64,000 bases of DNA from NCBI RefSeq assembly GCF_000020125.1, contig NC_010681.1:682001-746000 (forward strand). The letters are read 5' to 3'. The notes beneath the pieces were generated by a model. The model saw only the letters and a list, made by a program, of their open reading frames with translations. It was not told the origin of the DNA and made no database searches. The stretch comes from Paraburkholderia phytofirmans PsJN. GTDB taxonomy: Bacteria > Pseudomonadota > Gammaproteobacteria > Burkholderiales > Burkholderiaceae. Positions within the stretch are counted from its first letter, which is position 1. Each line of letters opens with the position of its first letter. The translations under genes and the position numbers were made by a program. This document shows positions 16,140 to 25,900 of the stretch, one piece after another.

Positions 16140-16298
16140 GTCTCCTTGCTCCATCGTCCGGTTAAATTGAATCGAAGTTGACTTTACCATGTTACCGAAA
16201 GTACGATGCATGGAGAAATGTTATTTAGTACCACGGCTTGCGCCAAGGCGCGAGGTTGATGCCCCGCTCAGCCTTTGCGCAGCCTTCCATAGTCTGCA

Positions 16299-17189
16299 AT
16301 GAACCTAACCGCCGAACCGCTGGCTTTCGATATCGTCGCGCGCATTGCCGAATGCGCACCGGAACTGCGCTCGGCTGAACGCAAGGTCGCCGCGCTGATT
16401 CTCGACGATCTGACGGGCGCCTCGCGCGCCAGCATCGGCGCGCTCGCGCAGCAGGCCGGCGTGAGCGTCGCGACCGTGACGCGCTTTGCCAAGGCGGTAG
16501 GCTGCCGCGATGTGCGTGAGCTGAAACTGCGGCTCGCGCAGGCGGCCGCCGTCGGTCAGCGCTTCCTGCAGGCCGGCGGCCCAAACGACGCGCCCGAGCC
16601 GATCGCGACTCGCGTGTTCGATGAATTGCAGACCGCGCTCGCGCACAACCACCAATTGCTGCGCCAGGCGCCGCTGGGCAATGCGGCTGCGGCTTTGCGC
16701 GGCGCGCGCATGATCTACGTGTTCGGCATGGGCGGCGGCTCGACCGCGCTCGCCGACGAGATGCGCTTCCGGCTCGTGCGCCTGGGCCGGCCTGTCGCGA
16801 CCTATCAGGACGGCTTGCTGCAACGGATGGTGGCCAGCACTGTGTCGCGCGAATGCGTGGTGATCGCGCTGTCTACTACCGGGCGCGTGCCCGAGATGGT
16901 CGAGAACTGCAAGATCGCGCGCAGCTATGGCGCGACCGTGATCGCGCTGACCGCGCCGGCTTCGCCGCTCGCGCGGCTCGCCGATTGGGTGATTCCGATC
17001 GTCGCGTTTGAGACCGATTTCATTTACAAGCCGTCGTCGTCGCGTTACGCAATGATGATGGCGCTCGATGTGCTCGTCACCGAACTTGCCGTCAGTCAGG
17101 GTGACGAGAGCCGCGAATTGCTGCGCCGCATGAAGCATGTACTCGACACGCACCGCGGCGGCGGCGATCGACAACCGTTAGGAGACTGA
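16299..17189 (+). CDS. MurR/RpiR-family transcriptional regulator
   Basis: The 296-residue protein has an N-terminal HTH_6 domain (about 1-85, with ASIGALAQQAGVSVATVTRF as the recognition region) and a C-terminal SIS sugar/ligand-binding domain (about 130-260, with YVFGMGGGSTALADEM and IALSTTGRVPEMVENC). It is the first gene of the deacylase-ridA unit, and its stop lies 3 bases before the deacylase start. It most likely controls both this unit and the divergent deaminase gene. The ligand may be a D-amino acid derivative (inference). Confidence 0.9.
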   Translation: MNLTAEPLAFDIVARIAECAPELRSAERKVAALILDDLTGASRASIGALAQQAGVSVATVTRFAKAVGCRDVRELKLRLAQAAAVGQRFLQAGGPNDAPEPIATRVFDELQTALAHNHQLLRQAPLGNAAAALRGARMIYVFGMGGGSTALADEMRFRLVRLGRPVATYQDGLLQRMVASTVSRECVVIALSTTGRVPEMVENCKIARSYGATVIALTAPASPLARLADWVIPIVAFETDFIYKPSSSRYAMMMALDVLVTELAVSQGDESRELLRRMKHVLDTHRGGGDRQPLGD

Positions 17190-17192
17190 TCC

Positions 17193-18674
17193 ATGCACTC
17201 GCATCCCGAAGCCGCTGATACGCTGATCGTCGGCGCGCAACTGTATGACGGCACGGGCGCGCCGCCTGTCGAACGCGATGTCGCGGTTCGCGACGGCCGC
17301 ATCGTCGCGATCGGCAATCTGTCGAACTGGCTCGCCGAAGAAGTGATCGAGGCCGAAGGCCGCGCGTTGGCGCCGGGTTTCATCGACGTTCACACGCACG
17401 ACGACACGCACGTGATCCGCTCGCCGCAAATGTTGCCGAAGATCACGCAAGGCGTGACGACGGTGATCGTAGGCAATTGCGGCATCAGCGCGTCGCCGGT
17501 TGCACTCAAAGGCGACCCGCCTGATCCGATGAATCTGCTCGGCGAGCGCGACGCATTCCAGTATCCGACCTTTGCCGCGTATGTCAAAGCGGTGAACGCG
17601 GCGCGGCCGGCGGTGAATGTCGGCGCGCTGATCGGCCATACGGCGTTGCGCAGCAACCAGATGGACCGGCTCGACCGCGCGGCGACCCCGCAGGAAATCG
17701 ACGGCATGCGCGCCCAGCTCGAAGAAGCGTTGGCCAACGGCGCGTTGGGTCTGAGCTCCGGTCTCGCATACGGCTCGGCCTTCTCGGCGCCGACCGAAGA
17801 GGTGATGGCGTTGGCCGAACCACTTGCCGCAGCCGGCGCGTTGTACACCACGCACATGCGCACCGAATTCGACGCAATTCTCGACGCGATGGACGAGGCG
17901 TATCGCGTGGGCCGTCACGCGCACGTGCCGGTGGTGATTTCGCATCTGAAGTGCGCGGGTCCGTCGAACTGGGGACGCAGCGAAGAAGTGCTGAAGTCGC
18001 TCGAAGGCGCGAGCCGCCTGCAGCCGATCGGTTGCGATTGCTATCCGTACAACCGCAGTTCGTCGACGCTCGATGTGAAACAGGTGACGGGCGATATCGA
18101 CATCACGATTACGTGGTCGGAGCCGCATCCGGAGATGGCGGGCAAGCTCGTGAAACAGATTGCGGCGGAGTGGGGCGTCTCGCAGCAGGAAGCCGGCAAG
18201 CGCCTGCAACCGGCGGGCGCGGTGTATCACAACATGTCCGAAGACGACGTGCGGCGCATTCTTTCGCATCCCGCGACCATGGTCGGCTCGGATGGTTTGC
18301 CGAACGATCCGCTGCCGCATCCGCGCTTGTGGGGCGCGTTTCCGCGCGTGCTTGGCCACTATGCGCGCGACGCGGGCTTGCTGCCGCTCGAAGAAGCGGT
18401 GCGCAAGATGACCGGTTTGTCGGCGCGTCGCTATGGACTCACGCAGCGCGGCGAGGTGCATATCGGTTACCACGCCGATCTGGTTTTATTCGACCCGGCC
18501 AAGGTGCGCGACGTGGCGACGTTCGAGAACCCGCAACAGGCCGCCGACGGCATCGACGCGGTGTGGGTGAACGGCGTGTTGACGTATCGCGATGGTGAAG
18601 TGACAGGCGAACGCGCGGGTCACTTCGTGGCGCGCGGCGCGGCGTCGAAAGGCGATGCGCACGGCGCGTTCTGA
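17193..18674 (+). CDS. N-acyl-D-amino-acid deacylase (D-aminoacylase)
   Basis: This 493-residue member of the amidohydrolase superfamily hydrolyses N-acyl-D-amino acids to the free D-amino acid and a fatty or acetic acid. The metal motif H67-T-H69 (FIDVHTHDD), the metal ligand C96 (NCGIS), later histidines in TTHMRTE and VISHLK, and the catalytic Asp in GSDGLPND match known D-aminoacylases in order and spacing. AGGAGA lies just ahead of ATG 17193, inside the end of the rpiR gene. Its product would feed the D-amino acid deaminase encoded on the other strand. Confidence 0.93.
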   Translation: MHSHPEAADTLIVGAQLYDGTGAPPVERDVAVRDGRIVAIGNLSNWLAEEVIEAEGRALAPGFIDVHTHDDTHVIRSPQMLPKITQGVTTVIVGNCGISASPVALKGDPPDPMNLLGERDAFQYPTFAAYVKAVNAARPAVNVGALIGHTALRSNQMDRLDRAATPQEIDGMRAQLEEALANGALGLSSGLAYGSAFSAPTEEVMALAEPLAAAGALYTTHMRTEFDAILDAMDEAYRVGRHAHVPVVISHLKCAGPSNWGRSEEVLKSLEGASRLQPIGCDCYPYNRSSSTLDVKQVTGDIDITITWSEPHPEMAGKLVKQIAAEWGVSQQEAGKRLQPAGAVYHNMSEDDVRRILSHPATMVGSDGLPNDPLPHPRLWGAFPRVLGHYARDAGLLPLEEAVRKMTGLSARRYGLTQRGEVHIGYHADLVLFDPAKVRDVATFENPQQAADGIDAVWVNGVLTYRDGEVTGERAGHFVARGAASKGDAHGAF

Positions 18675-18748
18675 TTGTTTAATCGATTGATTGCGGCGCG
18701 CCCGGCGATTCTGCTGAACGCGTGCCGGACTTTTTAAGGAGTGTGATG

Positions 18749-19135
18749 ATGAAGCGATATGGTGTTGAAGGCGGGAAGGGAACGGGCGGTCAGCATATGC
18801 CGTTTGCGCGTGCGGTCGAAGCGGACGGCTGGCTGTTCGTATCAGGACAGACGCCGATGGAAAACGGCGAAGTGATCAACGGCGGCATCGTCGAACAATC
18901 GCATAAGGCGATTCAGAACGTGTTCGCGATCCTGAAGGAAGCCGGCTACGGCGCGGAACATGTGGTCCGCTGCGGCGTGTGGCTGGATGACCCGCGTGAC
19001 TTCGCGTCGTTCAACAAGGTGTTCCGCGAGTACTTCGGCGAAAATCCGCCGGCGCGCGCGTGTGTCGTTTCTTCGATGGTGATCGATTGCCGGGTTGAAG
19101 TGGATTGCGTGGCTTATAAGAAGCCTACGGCTTAA
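18749..19135 (+). CDS. RidA-family enamine/imine deaminase
   Basis: The 128-residue protein has the RidA/YjgF fold pattern (MPFARAVEADGWLFVSGQTP, then EQSHKAIQNVFAILKEAG and a terminal RVEVDCVAY). AAGGAG at 18736-18741 is spaced best for the second of two adjacent ATGs (18749). RidA proteins hydrolyse 2-aminoacrylate and similar reactive products of PLP enzymes. Its position in this cluster makes it the natural partner of the D-amino acid deaminase. The residue at the usual catalytic Arg is a Cys in ARACVVSSM, where it aligns with the R-x-x-V region, so activity should be tested. Confidence 0.88.
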   Translation: MKRYGVEGGKGTGGQHMPFARAVEADGWLFVSGQTPMENGEVINGGIVEQSHKAIQNVFAILKEAGYGAEHVVRCGVWLDDPRDFASFNKVFREYFGENPPARACVVSSMVIDCRVEVDCVAYKKPTA

Positions 19136-19161
19136 CCCTGAATGAAGATTTAGCCGGTTTC

Positions 19162-19199
19162 GTTCGCCGCGGATTCGCGATCAAATTGCCGCGGCGAAC
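19162..19199. terminator. Inverted repeat between convergent ridA and queF
   Basis: A perfect 11-bp stem GTTCGCCGCGG / CCGCGGCGAAC with a 16-base loop lies between the two stop codons. There is no strong U-tract on either side, so it may block transcription from both sides weakly or need Rho. Confidence 0.5.
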
Positions 19200-19209
19200 A
19201 ACCCACAGA

Positions 19210-20034
19210 TTATTGCCGCGCCAGCCGCATGTTGTCCGGCATCGGCAAGTTGTAGTTCGTGCGGAACGGATTGATGTCCAACCCGCCGCGTCGCGTATAA
19301 CGCGCATACACGGCGAGCTTCACCGGCTTGCAAGCCTTCAGCACATCGAGAAAAATCTTCTCTACACACTGCTCGTGAAATCCGGTGTGATTCCGGTACG
19401 AGATGATGTAGCGCAGCAAGCCTGCGTGGTCGATCTGCGGGCCGACGTAATGAATCTGCACGCTGCCCCAATCCGGCTGCCCCGTCACCGGGCAATTCGA
19501 CTTCAGCAGGTTGGAGACCAACGTTTCCTCGACGGGCGCTTCATCAAGCGCAGCCGTCAGCAATGAGGCATCGGGATGATAAACATCCGTATCGAGGTCC
19601 AACCGATCCAGCGACAAACCTTCAAACTCTTCCATCTGCAATTTGCCGAACTCATACGGCGCGGTCAGATGAACCGACACGGTCGCGCCGCACGACGCGG
19701 ACACGTCACGCTTGATCGTGTCGCGCACTGTTTCCATCGACTCGAACGCGGTCTGCGCGAACGAGCCGAGGTAGAGCTTGAACGACTTCGACTCGACGAT
19801 ATTCGGCGAGTCCGCCGGCACGAAGAACGTGGCCACCGCGATCTGCGGCTTGCCGCGCGCATTCAGCCACGACAACTCATACGCATTCCAGATGTCCGTG
19901 CCGAAGAACGGCAATTGCGCGCCGATGCCGATCGCCTCGCGCGCATTCTTTCGCGCGATCGGAAACAGCAGCGACGCGTCGTATTGTTCGGTGTAAGCGG
20001 AGGGTTTGCCCAGCGGTGATTGTTCGGGTGTCAT
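19210..20034 (-). CDS. queF: NADPH-dependent 7-cyano-7-deazaguanine reductase QueF
   Basis: A 274-residue, long-form (YqeK/QueF type II) enzyme that reduces preQ0 to preQ1 in queuosine tRNA modification. The catalytic C181 and D188 lie in [13 protein letters not shown], the NADPH motif is E81-S-K-S-F-K, and H220-E221 lies in GFHEQCVE. The start at 20034 overlaps the stop of the upstream nucleotidase by four bases (ATGA). A much longer open frame upstream is only a shadow of that gene. Confidence 0.95.
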   Translation of the reverse strand: MTPEQSPLGKPSAYTEQYDASLLFPIARKNAREAIGIGAQLPFFGTDIWNAYELSWLNARGKPQIAVATFFVPADSPNIVESKSFKLYLGSFAQTAFESMETVRDTIKRDVSASCGATVSVHLTAPYEFGKLQMEEFEGLSLDRLDLDTDVYHPDASLLTAALDEAPVEETLVSNLLKSNCPVTGQPDWGSVQIHYVGPQIDHAGLLRYIISYRNHTGFHEQCVEKIFLDVLKACKPVKLAVYARYTRRGGLDINPFRTNYNLPMPDNMRLARQ

Positions 20035-20933
20035 GATGCGTTCACAATGCCACTCAGCACGTGCCCCGTCGCCGTCACGACGCGGGCCGATTCGCAGTGG
20101 CCAATTTGGTCGTCGAAGAAAAAGTCCGGCTCGAACTCGCGCAAAAATGCGCTCTTGTCGAGGCCGCCGAGGAACATCGCTTCGTCGATTTCGATGTTCC
20201 ACGCCATCAAGGTGCGGATCGCGCGTTCGTGCGCGGGCGCCGAACGCGCCGTGACCAATGCCGTACGAATATGCATGGGCGCGGCTTCGTCCGCGAGTTT
20301 TTGCAGCCGGTGCAGCGCTTCGAGCAACGGCTTCAATGGACCGTCCGCGAGCGGCAGATCCTTGTTGTGAATCTCGTGGCCGACAAAGGCGCGCAGGCCA
20401 TCTTTCTGGAACACGCGCTCGGCTTCGTCGGAAAACAGCACGGCGTCGCCGTCGAAGGCGATGCGGATTTCGTCCGGATACTTGCTCGCCATTTTCGCCG
20501 ATTCGGGCAAGACGCGCGCGGCGGGAAATCCGGCGGCCAGCGCGTCGCGCACGTCCTGTTGATTCGCGGACAGAAACAGCGACGCGTTCAACGGCTTCAG
20601 ATAGCCGAACGGCGCGCGTCCACGCGTGAATACGCCACGCTCGATGGCGAGTCCATGCTCGCGGCACGAATGAAACGCACGCAGTCCGCTGATCGGATCG
20701 CTGCGCGAGAGGATCACCACTTCGACGCGATGGCCGCCGGTGTTCAAAGCCAGCAACTTGCGGATCAGCGGAAACGCCACGCCGGGTTTGGCGGGCACGG
20801 TCAGGCGGTCGCGCTGCAACGCTTCATAAGCTTGCAGGTCGCCTTCCTCGTACACGCGGTTCTCTTCCTCGAAGTCGAACAGCGCGCGCGACGAGATTGC
20901 CACCACCAGTTTGTCGACAAGCGAAAGAGCCAT
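20031..20933 (-). CDS. Cytosolic 5'-nucleotidase (NT5C1-like family)
   Basis: About 300 residues matching the bacterial members of the 5'-nucleotidase family related to cN-I. Recognisable segments are [20 protein letters not shown] near the start, [30 protein letters not shown] and [15 protein letters not shown] chose ATG 20933 because it gives the family's usual N-terminus. A TTG at 20960, overlapping the ilvA stop as TTGA, is an alternative and would imply translational coupling. It sits between ilvA and queF; a link to nucleotide salvage is plausible but unproven. Confidence 0.8.
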   Translation of the reverse strand: MALSLVDKLVVAISSRALFDFEEENRVYEEGDLQAYEALQRDRLTVPAKPGVAFPLIRKLLALNTGGHRVEVVILSRSDPISGLRAFHSCREHGLAIERGVFTRGRAPFGYLKPLNASLFLSANQQDVRDALAAGFPAARVLPESAKMASKYPDEIRIAFDGDAVLFSDEAERVFQKDGLRAFVGHEIHNKDLPLADGPLKPLLEALHRLQKLADEAAPMHIRTALVTARSAPAHERAIRTLMAWNIEIDEAMFLGGLDKSAFLREFEPDFFFDDQIGHCESARVVTATGHVLSGIVNAS

Positions 20934-20956
20934 CTGCGGATTGCGGTCCCAAGTAA

Positions 20957-22480
20957 TCAAGCGAGGAACAGTCGATACACCGGGTTCTGCGTCTCTTCCC
21001 AGTTCGGATAGCCGAGCGTGGCGAGAAACTTGTTGAACGCCTCGTTCTCGCTATCCGGCACCTGGATGCCGACCAGAATCGAGCTATAGTCCGCGCCCTG
21101 GTTGCGATAGTGGAACAGGCTGATGTTCCAGTTCGGCGCCATCGACGAAAGGAATTTCATCAGCGCGCCTGGCCGTTCGGGAAACTCGAAGCGGAACAGA
21201 CGTTCGTCGTGTGCCAAGGGCGAGCGCCCGCCGACCATGTAGCGGATGTGCTGCTTGGAGAGTTCGTCGAACGTCAGATCGACGGTGGCGAAGCCGTGCG
21301 CTTCAAACGCGCCCGCGATCTGCGCCGACTCGCTGCGATTCCTGATCTGCACGCCCACGAAGATATGGGCGGAGTTCGCATCCGCAATACGATAGTTGAA
21401 TTCGGTGACGCTGCGTGTGCCGACCAGTTCGCAGAAGCGGCGGAAACTGCCGCGCTCTTCGGGGATCGTCACGGCGAACACCGCTTCGCGCGCTTCGCCG
21501 ACTTCGGCGCGCTCGGCCACGAAGCGCATGCGGTCGAAATTCATGTTCGCGCCCGACGTGATCGCGATCAGCGTCTGGTTCTCGATGCCTTCGCGCTCCG
21601 CATACTGCTTGGCGCCGGCCACGGCCAGCGAGCCCGCGGGCTCCAGCACACTGCGGGTGTCCTGGAAGACGTCCTTGATCGCGGCGCAGAGCGCGTCGGT
21701 ATTCACGAGCAGCACGTCGTCGAGATATTCGCTGCACAGGCGGAAGGTTTCTTCACCGACGAGTTTCACCGCCGTGCCGTCCGAGAACAGACCGACCTCA
21801 TTCAGCGTGACCCGCTCACCGGCTTTCAGCGATGCTGCCATTGCACACGAATCATCGGTCTGCACGCCGATCACCTTGATCTCGGGCCGCACCGATTTCA
21901 CGTATGCAGCCACACCCGCCGCCAGTCCACCGCCGCCGATCGGCACGAAGATCGCGTGAATCGGCCCCTGATGCTGGCTGAGAATTTCCATCGCCACGGT
22001 GCCCTGGCCGGCGATCACATACGGATCGTCGAACGGATGCACGAAGGTCAGATCGCGCTCTTTTTGCAGCTTTACTGCGTGCTCATACGCGTCGCTATAC
22101 GATTCGCCGAACTGCACCACTTCGACGGTCGGGCCGCCGTGCGCGCGCACCGCGTCGACCTTCACCTGCGGCGTCGTAACCGGCACCACGATGATCGCTT
22201 TCACGCCCATACGCGCCGCCGACAGCGCCACGCCCTGCGCATGATTGCCCGCCGACGCCGTAATCACCCCACGTTCCAACGCTTCAGCGGAAATATGCGC
22301 CATTTTGTTGTACGCGCCGCGCACCTTGAACGAGAACACCGGCTGGTTGTCCTCGCGCTTCAGATAGACCGGATTGCGCAGACGTGCCGACAGATTCGGC
22401 GCGCGTTCGAGTTCGGTCTCGCGGGCCACGTCGTAGACGCGCGCGGTCAGGGTTTTTTTCAGGTAGTCGTGGGAGGCCAT
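20957..22480 (-). CDS. ilvA: Threonine ammonia-lyase, biosynthetic
   Basis: This 507-residue PLP enzyme converts L-threonine to 2-oxobutanoate, the first step of isoleucine synthesis. The PLP lysine is K52 in FSFKVRGAYNKM, and the phosphate-binding GGGGLAAG loop is in PIGGGGLAAGVAAY. Two regulatory ACT-like domains (about 330-415 and 425-505) follow, which marks the long, isoleucine-inhibited biosynthetic form rather than the short catabolic one. It is the first gene of a compact unit with the nucleotidase and queF. Confidence 0.95.
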   Translation of the reverse strand: MASHDYLKKTLTARVYDVARETELERAPNLSARLRNPVYLKREDNQPVFSFKVRGAYNKMAHISAEALERGVITASAGNHAQGVALSAARMGVKAIIVVPVTTPQVKVDAVRAHGGPTVEVVQFGESYSDAYEHAVKLQKERDLTFVHPFDDPYVIAGQGTVAMEILSQHQGPIHAIFVPIGGGGLAAGVAAYVKSVRPEIKVIGVQTDDSCAMAASLKAGERVTLNEVGLFSDGTAVKLVGEETFRLCSEYLDDVLLVNTDALCAAIKDVFQDTRSVLEPAGSLAVAGAKQYAEREGIENQTLIAITSGANMNFDRMRFVAERAEVGEAREAVFAVTIPEERGSFRRFCELVGTRSVTEFNYRIADANSAHIFVGVQIRNRSESAQIAGAFEAHGFATVDLTFDELSKQHIRYMVGGRSPLAHDERLFRFEFPERPGALMKFLSSMAPNWNISLFHYRNQGADYSSILVGIQVPDSENEAFNKFLATLGYPNWEETQNPVYRLFLA

Positions 22481-22984
22481 GCGGGTGGCGCGGAGCGCTT
22501 GGTGAGACGGGAAAGGGTCAATGATAGCGCCAACGGTGTAGGCTCAGGCTGTCGGCATATGCACTGAAGCAGGGCCGCACAGCGCCGCCCGACCGTTCGG
22601 TTGGTCATTCCGGCATAAAGGCGCCTCCTTACGATTCGCCACGAAAGTGCCCAAATCCCCGCCGCTGCTCCGACTTCAGCCGTCAACGCGTGGCGGAATC
22701 ATGCGGTAGAATTCCATTTTGGAATAAGGATCGGAAGATGCACTGGCAGCCTCGGATCGCCCACTTGATGCCCGCCCCGCGTGAGTGTTGTCCCGCGGCG
22801 GAGCGTCACGTCCGCCACGCACGATCGTGTAGCTATATCTGAGCGCCGCGAAGCGACCGGTGTGGGTTTGGCCGTCGGTCGAGCTTCGCTCCCCTAGAAG
22901 ATTTCCAGCATTGCGCGCCACGCGCGCCGTCAGCCGACGCCTCATCGACGAGCGCGCCCGGTTGACCTACCGAGTCGTCCAAAC
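22481..22984. other. 504-bp divergent gap between ilvA and the FAD oxidoreductase gene
   Basis: No gene is supported. A -10-like TAGAAT (22707-22712) overlaps the inverted repeat described next, which would leave a leader of about 270 bases for the oxidoreductase transcript. The rest shows no clear structure. Confidence 0.4.
22711..22725. promoter_or_regulatory. Inverted repeat ATTCCA-TTT-TGGAAT, candidate operator
   Basis: A perfect 6-3-6 inverted repeat in an otherwise GC-rich region, overlapping a possible -10 box of the rightward gene. The half-site resembles those of IclR-family regulators, but no such gene is nearby. Confidence 0.4.
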
Positions 22985-25900
22985 ATGAACGCACCTCAAG
23001 TTTTCGATCCGCACGGAGCCGCCGCTACGGTGGCTGCCGATCCAGAAGCGCGTTTGCGCGAAATTCCCTACAACTACACGTCGTTTTCCGATCGCGAAAT
23101 CGTCATCCGCCTGCTCGGCGACGAAGCTTGGGCCGTGCTGGCTGAATTGCGCGCGGAACGCCGCACCGGCCGCTCGGCACGCATGCTGTACGAAGTGCTC
23201 GGCGATATCTGGGTGGTGCGCCGCAATCCGTATCTGCAGGACGACCTGCTCGACAACCCGAAGCGCCGCGCGATGCTGATCGAGGCGCTGCATCACCGTT
23301 TGAGCGAGATCGAGAAGCGCCGTCGCGCCGATCTGACCGAACACGGCGATGAAGCGGGCGTCGACCGCGCCGCGCGTGTCGAAACGCTGGTGCAGGCCGC
23401 GCGCCGCGCCGTCGACGAATTCGCCAGCGAGTTCCAGAAAACTTACGATCTGCGCAAGCGCGCGACCAAGGTGCTGGGCAAGGTGACGGAAAAGGACAAC
23501 ATCAAGTTCGACGGTTTGTCCCGCGTCTCGCACGTGACCGACGCAACCGACTGGCGCGTCGAATACCCGTTCGTGGTGCTCACGCCGGATACCGAAGCCG
23601 AGATCGCCGGCATGATCAAGGCATGTTTCGAACTCGGGCTGACCGTGATTCCGCGCGGAGGCGGCACGGGCTATACGGGCGGCGCGGTGCCGCTCACGCC
23701 GTTCTCGGCCGTGATCAACACGGAAAAGCTCGAACAGCTCGGCGCGGTTGAAATGACCGAACTGCCGGGCGTCGACCGTAAAGTCGCGACGATTTTCTCG
23801 GGCGCGGGCGTGGTCACACGTCGCGTGACCGAAGCGGCCGAGCAGGCCGGTTTCGTGTTCGCCGTCGATCCGACCTCGCTGGATGCGTCCTGTGTGGGCG
23901 GCAATGTCGCGATGAACGCGGGCGGCAAGAAGGCGGTGTTGTGGGGCACGGCGCTGGACAATCTCGCCTGGTGGCGCATGGTCGACCCGGAAGGGAACTG
24001 GCTCGAAGTCACGCGCCTCGACCACAACATGGGCAAGATTCACGACATCGAAGTCGCGCGTTTCCGGCTTGACTGGTTCGACGGCAACTACGCGCCGGGC
24101 GAAAAACTCATGCGCACGGAAGCGCTCGACATCAAGGGCCGCGTGTTCCGCAAGGAAGGTCTCGGCAAGGACGTCACGGATAAATTCCTCGCCGGTCTGC
24201 CGGGCGTGCAGAAAGAAGGCTGCGACGGGCTGATCACGTCCGCGCGCTGGGTGCTGCACAAGATGCCGGCGCATACGCGCACCGTCTGCCTCGAATTCTT
24301 CGGCCAGGCGCGCGACGCGATTCCGAGCATCGTCGAAATCAAGGATTACCTGTTCGAGACGTCGAAGCAGGGCGGCGCGATTCTCGCCGGCCTCGAGCAT
24401 CTGGACGAGCGCTATCTGCGCGCGGTCGGCTACGCGACCAAGAGCAAGCGCAACGCGTTTCCGAAGATGGTGCTGATCGGCGACATCGTCGGAGATGATG
24501 CGGACGCGGTCGCGCAAGCCACCTCGGAAGTGGTGCGCATGGCCAACGGCAAGAGCGGCGAAGGCTTCGTCGCGGTGAATGCCGAGGCGCGCAAGCGTTT
24601 CTGGCTCGACCGCAGCCGCACGGCGGCGATCGCCAAACACACCAACGCGTTCAAGATCAACGAAGACGTGGTGATCCCGCTCGACCGCATGGGCGAGTAC
24701 ACGGACGGCATCGAACGCATCAACATCGAACTGTCGATCAAGAACAAGCTGCAACTGGTCGACGCGCTCGAAGCGTTCTTCAAGGGCGGCAAGCTGCCGC
24801 TCGGCAAGAGCGACGACGCCAACGAAATCCCCAGCGCCGAACTGCTCGAAGACCGCGTGCAACAGGCGCTCGACTTGCTCAAGCGCGTGCGCACGCGCTG
24901 GGAGTTCCTGCGCGACAAGCTCGATCTTTCGTTGCGTGAAGCGCAGCACTATCTGGTCGGCCTCGGTTACGAAGCGATGGCGGAGAAATTCGCCGACCGT
25001 GTGGACGCGCAGCCGGACGTCAACGTATTCCACGTCACGCAGGACCGCACGATCCGTGTGTCGTGGAAGCAGGAAATCCGCGCGGAACTGCGCCAGATTT
25101 TCAACGGCGGCGAGTTCAAGCCGATCCTCGACGAAGCCCAGGCGATCCACAAGCAGGTGCTGCGTGGCCGCGTGTTCGTCGCGCTGCACATGCACGCGGG
25201 CGACGGCAACGTGCACACGAACTTGCCGGTCAACTCCGACAACTACGAGATGCTGCAGGACGCCCACACGGCGGTCGCGCGCATCATGAAGCTGGCGCGT
25301 TCGCTCGACGGCGTGATTTCCGGCGAGCACGGCATCGGCATCACCAAGCTCGAATTCCTGACGGAAGACGAGATCAGCGAATTCCGCCAGTACAAGCAGC
25401 GCGTCGATCCGCACGGCCGCTTCAACGCGGGCAAGCTGCTTGAAGGCGCCGACCTGCGCAACGCCTACACGCCGTCATTCGGCCTGATGGGTTATGAATC
25501 GCTGATCATGCAGCAGAGCGACATCGGTGCGATTTCCGAGTCGATCAAGGACTGCCTGCGTTGCGGCAAATGCAAGCCGGTGTGCGCGACCCACGTGCCG
25601 CGCGCGAATCTGCTGTACAGCCCGCGTAACAAGATTCTCGCCACCTCGCTGCTGGTCGAGGCGTTCCTGTACGAAGAGCAGACGCGCCGCGGCGTGTCGA
25701 TCAAGCACTGGGACGAGTTCAACGACGTCGCGGATCACTGCACCGTGTGTCACAAATGCGTGACGCCGTGCCCGGTGAAGATCGACTTCGGCGACGTGAC
25801 CATGAACATGCGTAACCTGTTGCGCAAGATGGGCAAGAAGAAGTTCAACCCGGGCAATGCGGCCGGCATGTTCTTCCTCAACGCCACTAATCCGCAGACC

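Noticed and set aside
22967..25414. Minus-strand open frame of 815 codons opposite the FAD oxidoreductase
   Set aside because: The composition (Arg, His, Val and Asp-rich) has no motifs, and it is fully antisense to a convincing flavoprotein gene.
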